A DNA stretch of 7,740 bases from an uncultured Methanobrevibacter sp. Lineage in GTDB: Archaea > Methanobacteriota > Methanobacteria > Methanobacteriales > Methanobacteriaceae. The notes beneath the pieces are model-generated. The model was not told the origin of the DNA. It made no database searches and saw only the letters and a list, made by a program, of their open reading frames with translations. Where the stretch lies: positions 1 to 7,740 of the forward strand of contig CACZNW010000025.1 of NCBI GenBank assembly GCA_902782595.1, given 5' to 3'. Shown piece by piece: positions 6,606 through 7,740 of this stretch (positions within the stretch are counted from its first letter, which is position 1; each line of letters begins with the position of its first letter). Both the position numbers and the translations under genes were made by a program.

Positions 6606-6648
6606 TTGTTTCTTATAAAACTGTTTAAAATGAAACAAAATATTGTTT
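6606..6648. promoter_or_regulatory. Candidate MarR operator and promoter region
   Basis: TTGTTTC at 6606-6612 is mirrored by GAAACAA at 6632-6638. AAACAA at 6633-6638 is mirrored by TTGTTT at 6643-6648 around AATA. A minus-strand TATA-like TTTATAAG lies between, at about 6612-6619, putting the MarR transcript start near 6590. Inverted repeats flanking the TATA box are the expected place for an autoregulated MarR site. The 16-bp repeat could also be part of the terminator of the preceding gene. Confidence 0.45.
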
Positions 6649-6649
6649 G

Positions 6650-6660
6650 AAAAAAAAATT
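6650..6660 (-). terminator. Oligo-T stretch after the unknown gene
   Basis: On the minus strand a run of eight or nine T begins a few bases after the stop codon at 6663-6665. Archaeal RNA polymerase ends transcription at such U-tracts, so this likely separates the gene from the MarR operon. The inverted repeat downstream (6633-6648) may assist. Confidence 0.5.
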
Positions 6661-6662
6661 CC

Positions 6663-7223
6663 TTATTCGCAGTAACCCATTTTGTGGAAATGAATCCTCA
6701 CTTTACGATAGAAATCTTCACTGGAAAACGCAAAATCTTCATTGAATGATTTATAAGCCAAAATACAATCTTTTTTCAAATCAAATTCAAAATCAGGGCA
6801 CTGACCGAATAATTTTTCAAAACAGACCATGGAATTTTGAGGAAACAACACCCTCTCAAAAGGAATCTTATCCGTCAGCATTTTTAAAGCACATGAAAGA
6901 ACGGTCAACTGAAGAGCTGAAGCATATGCATCATAATACTCCCGATAATCTAGATTGACATGAAAATAGATCATGAAATTAATAAGCACATGTGAAATCC
7001 ATATAGGGGAGTTGGGTTTGAATTTATCCAACTGCAAATCGGTAAACTTGAAAATCACATCAGGAAATTTTTTATCATTGTTTTCCTTACAGAACTCCAT
7101 GAATTCCTCAAAGGAATAATTGGTCAAATATTTAAGATATACCTCCTTTATTTGTTTATCACAGGAATATCTGGATATTTTCTTCAAGTCCTTTTGCCTT
7201 AACACTTTAGGATAGGTAAACAT
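6663..7223 (-). CDS. Hypothetical protein, 186 residues
   Basis: I do not recognise this protein. It is predicted cytoplasmic and mostly helical, rich in Phe, Tyr, Lys and Asp. The segment at about 75-89 (IWISHVLINFMIYFH) is hydrophobic but looks more like a buried helix than a membrane span. There are several Cys (Cys21, Cys45, and others in the C-terminal half) but no metal-binding spacing. The stretch VLFPQNSMVCFEKLFGQCPDFEFDLKKDCILAYKSF in the C-terminal half vaguely resembles the end of the ligand-binding domain of some AraC-type regulators, where a hydrophobic-Gly-Cys-Pro-hydrophobic-Phe pattern occurs. No AraC DNA-binding domain follows, so this is weak. The start at 7221-7223 is supported by GGTGAT three bases before ATG, the same spacing as at 922. 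It stands alone, upstream of the MarR operon. Confidence 0.75.
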   Translation of the reverse strand: MFTYPKVLRQKDLKKISRYSCDKQIKEVYLKYLTNYSFEEFMEFCKENNDKKFPDVIFKFTDLQLDKFKPNSPIWISHVLINFMIYFHVNLDYREYYDAYASALQLTVLSCALKMLTDKIPFERVLFPQNSMVCFEKLFGQCPDFEFDLKKDCILAYKSFNEDFAFSSEDFYRKVRIHFHKMGYCE

Positions 7224-7387
7224 ACAATCACCGTTGAAATTATTATATTAATAGTTTGAACGACTCAAAAGATAAATATATCGTTAATATTACAATGTAA
7301 AAGCAACGAAAGGCCTGTTACCCCCTACTTCCAACTGAAAAAATTAAATTAAGAAAACACCTTTTGAACCTCTCCAGATTAAAGAAG

Positions 7388-7485
7388 AAAAAAATAAGAG
7401 TTAAAAACTCTTAAAAAAGAAAATAAAATAAAGAAATCTATACGAACACTCGCCCGAACCGACAACAATTTCACCATTTATTATT
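7388..7485 (-). ncRNA. Candidate small RNA, about 95-100 nt
   Basis: On the minus strand a good TATA box, ATATAAATA, lies at about 7505-7514. A start 25 bases on would be near 7484. The transcript would contain a GC-rich block, roughly 7443-7465, in otherwise very AT-rich DNA. It would end at the hairpin TAAGAGTT-AAA-AACTCTTA (7395-7413), followed by a T-rich run. GC-rich islands with their own promoter and terminator are a known sign of RNA genes in AT-rich archaea. A 32-codon frame from ATG 7475-7477 also exists but has no upstream ribosome binding site. The ends and the function are inference. Confidence 0.35.
7395..7413 (-). terminator. Intrinsic terminator hairpin on the minus strand
   Basis: An 8-bp perfect stem with a three-base loop. 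Read on the minus strand it runs into ATTTTTTT; on the plus strand only A-rich DNA follows, so it is oriented to end a minus-strand transcript. No recognised gene lies upstream of it on that strand in the window, which is part of the case for a small RNA. Confidence 0.55.
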
Positions 7486-7517
7486 ACTAATTTATAAAAA
7501 AGTAATATTTATATGGT

Positions 7518-7548
7518 GTTAAATACAATATTATGATAGATATTTAAC
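7518..7548. repeat. Inverted repeat GTTAAATA-N15-TATTTAAC
   Basis: GTTAAATA at 7518-7525 is perfectly mirrored at 7541-7548. It lies between the candidate small-RNA promoter and the AbrB-type gene, and could be a binding site for a regulator. AT content makes chance plausible. Confidence 0.3.
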
Positions 7549-7611
7549 CAAAAAATCATTCACCATTTTTTGAAAAATATCACAAAAAAGTATTTGAAGA
7601 ATAACTTTGTA

Positions 7612-7657
7612 AATTATAAAATCTAAAGTATAATTATAAATACTTGATAAATTATAA
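7612..7657. promoter_or_regulatory. Promoter region of the AbrB-type gene with three AATTATAA copies
   Basis: AATTATAA occurs at 7612-7619, 7632-7639 and 7650-7657, about two helical turns apart. The middle copy is inside an inverted repeat, AAGTA at 7626-7630 and TACTT at 7641-7645, that overlaps the best TATA-like stretch (TATAAATA, about 7635-7642). A start near 7665 would give a leader of about 20 bases. Autoregulation by the AbrB-type protein at these sites is an inference. Confidence 0.4.
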
Positions 7658-7686
7658 TATACATTATATTATTGGAAGTGATTTAT

Positions 7687-7740
7687 ATGTATGCAATAAC
7701 AAAAGTAAGTTCTTCAAATCAAGTCGTAGTTCCTGCAGAT
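7687..7740 (+). CDS. AbrB/SpoVT/MazE-type DNA-binding protein, N-terminus only
   Basis: Only 18 codons are in the window, reading MYAITKVSSSNQVVVPAD before the edge. The pattern TKVSSxxQVVxPAx is the start of the swapped-hairpin (looped-hinge) DNA-binding domain of the AbrB/MazE/SpoVT families. These are small dimeric regulators and often the antitoxin of a toxin-antitoxin pair. The ATG at 7687 follows GGAAGTGAT with a four-base gap, like other starts in this window. Whether a toxin gene follows cannot be seen. The long, repeat-bearing upstream region fits a self-regulated gene. Confidence 0.75.
   Translation, partial: MYAITKVSSSNQVVVPAD

Noticed and set aside
7224..7686. CRISPR array or tandem repeat region
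   Set aside because: Only short AT-rich motifs recur; there are no regularly spaced repeats with unique spacers.

Overview
The window looks like a chromosomal segment of a methanogenic archaeon of the order Methanobacteriales, most likely Methanobrevibacter or a close relative. This is an inference. It rests on AT-rich DNA, GGTGAT-type ribosome binding sites a few bases before ATG, archaeal TATA-like boxes about 25 bases before the inferred transcript starts, U-rich or hairpin terminators, and the gene types present (an EFR1-type flavodoxin/ferredoxin fusion, acidic TPR proteins, a MarR/MFS pair, an AbrB-type regulator). No rRNA, tRNA, CRISPR array or insertion sequence was seen.

Layout. At 1-420 (minus) is the 5' part of a nitroreductase whose frame is cut by a TAG exactly where the family's Trp should stand. 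At 421-921 is a long gap holding several inverted repeats and one strong hairpin. At 922-1686 (plus) is an EFR1-type iron-sulfur flavoprotein with its own TATA box and terminator. At 1884-2183 (plus) is a short TPR protein that appears cut off. At 2275-4108 (minus) is a two-gene unit: a TPR protein with a DUF6398-like N-terminal domain, followed by a hotdog thioesterase whose ribosome binding site lies in the end of the TPR gene. At 4241-4710 (plus) is a heavily decayed GNAT acetyltransferase that no open reading frame reveals, because it is spread over at least eight reading-frame segments. At 4722-6562 (minus) is an operon of a MarR regulator and an EmrB/QacA-like 14-TM exporter. At 6663-7223 (minus) is an unrecognised 186-residue protein. 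At 7224-7686 is a gap that may encode a small minus-strand RNA. At 7687-7740 (plus) the first 18 codons of an AbrB/MazE-type protein run off the window.

How the parts relate. The MarR/MFS pair is the clearest functional unit, a repressor followed by the drug or toxic-compound exporter it probably controls. The nitroreductase and the iron-sulfur flavoprotein are both redox flavoproteins, but they are divergent and far apart, and nothing shows that they act together. Two of the enzyme genes are broken (nitroreductase, GNAT) and one TPR gene looks truncated, so this is a segment of accessory genes undergoing decay. I found no convincing new defence or mobile system. The most notable items are the Trp-to-amber change, the hidden GNAT pseudogene, and the candidate small RNA near 7388-7485.
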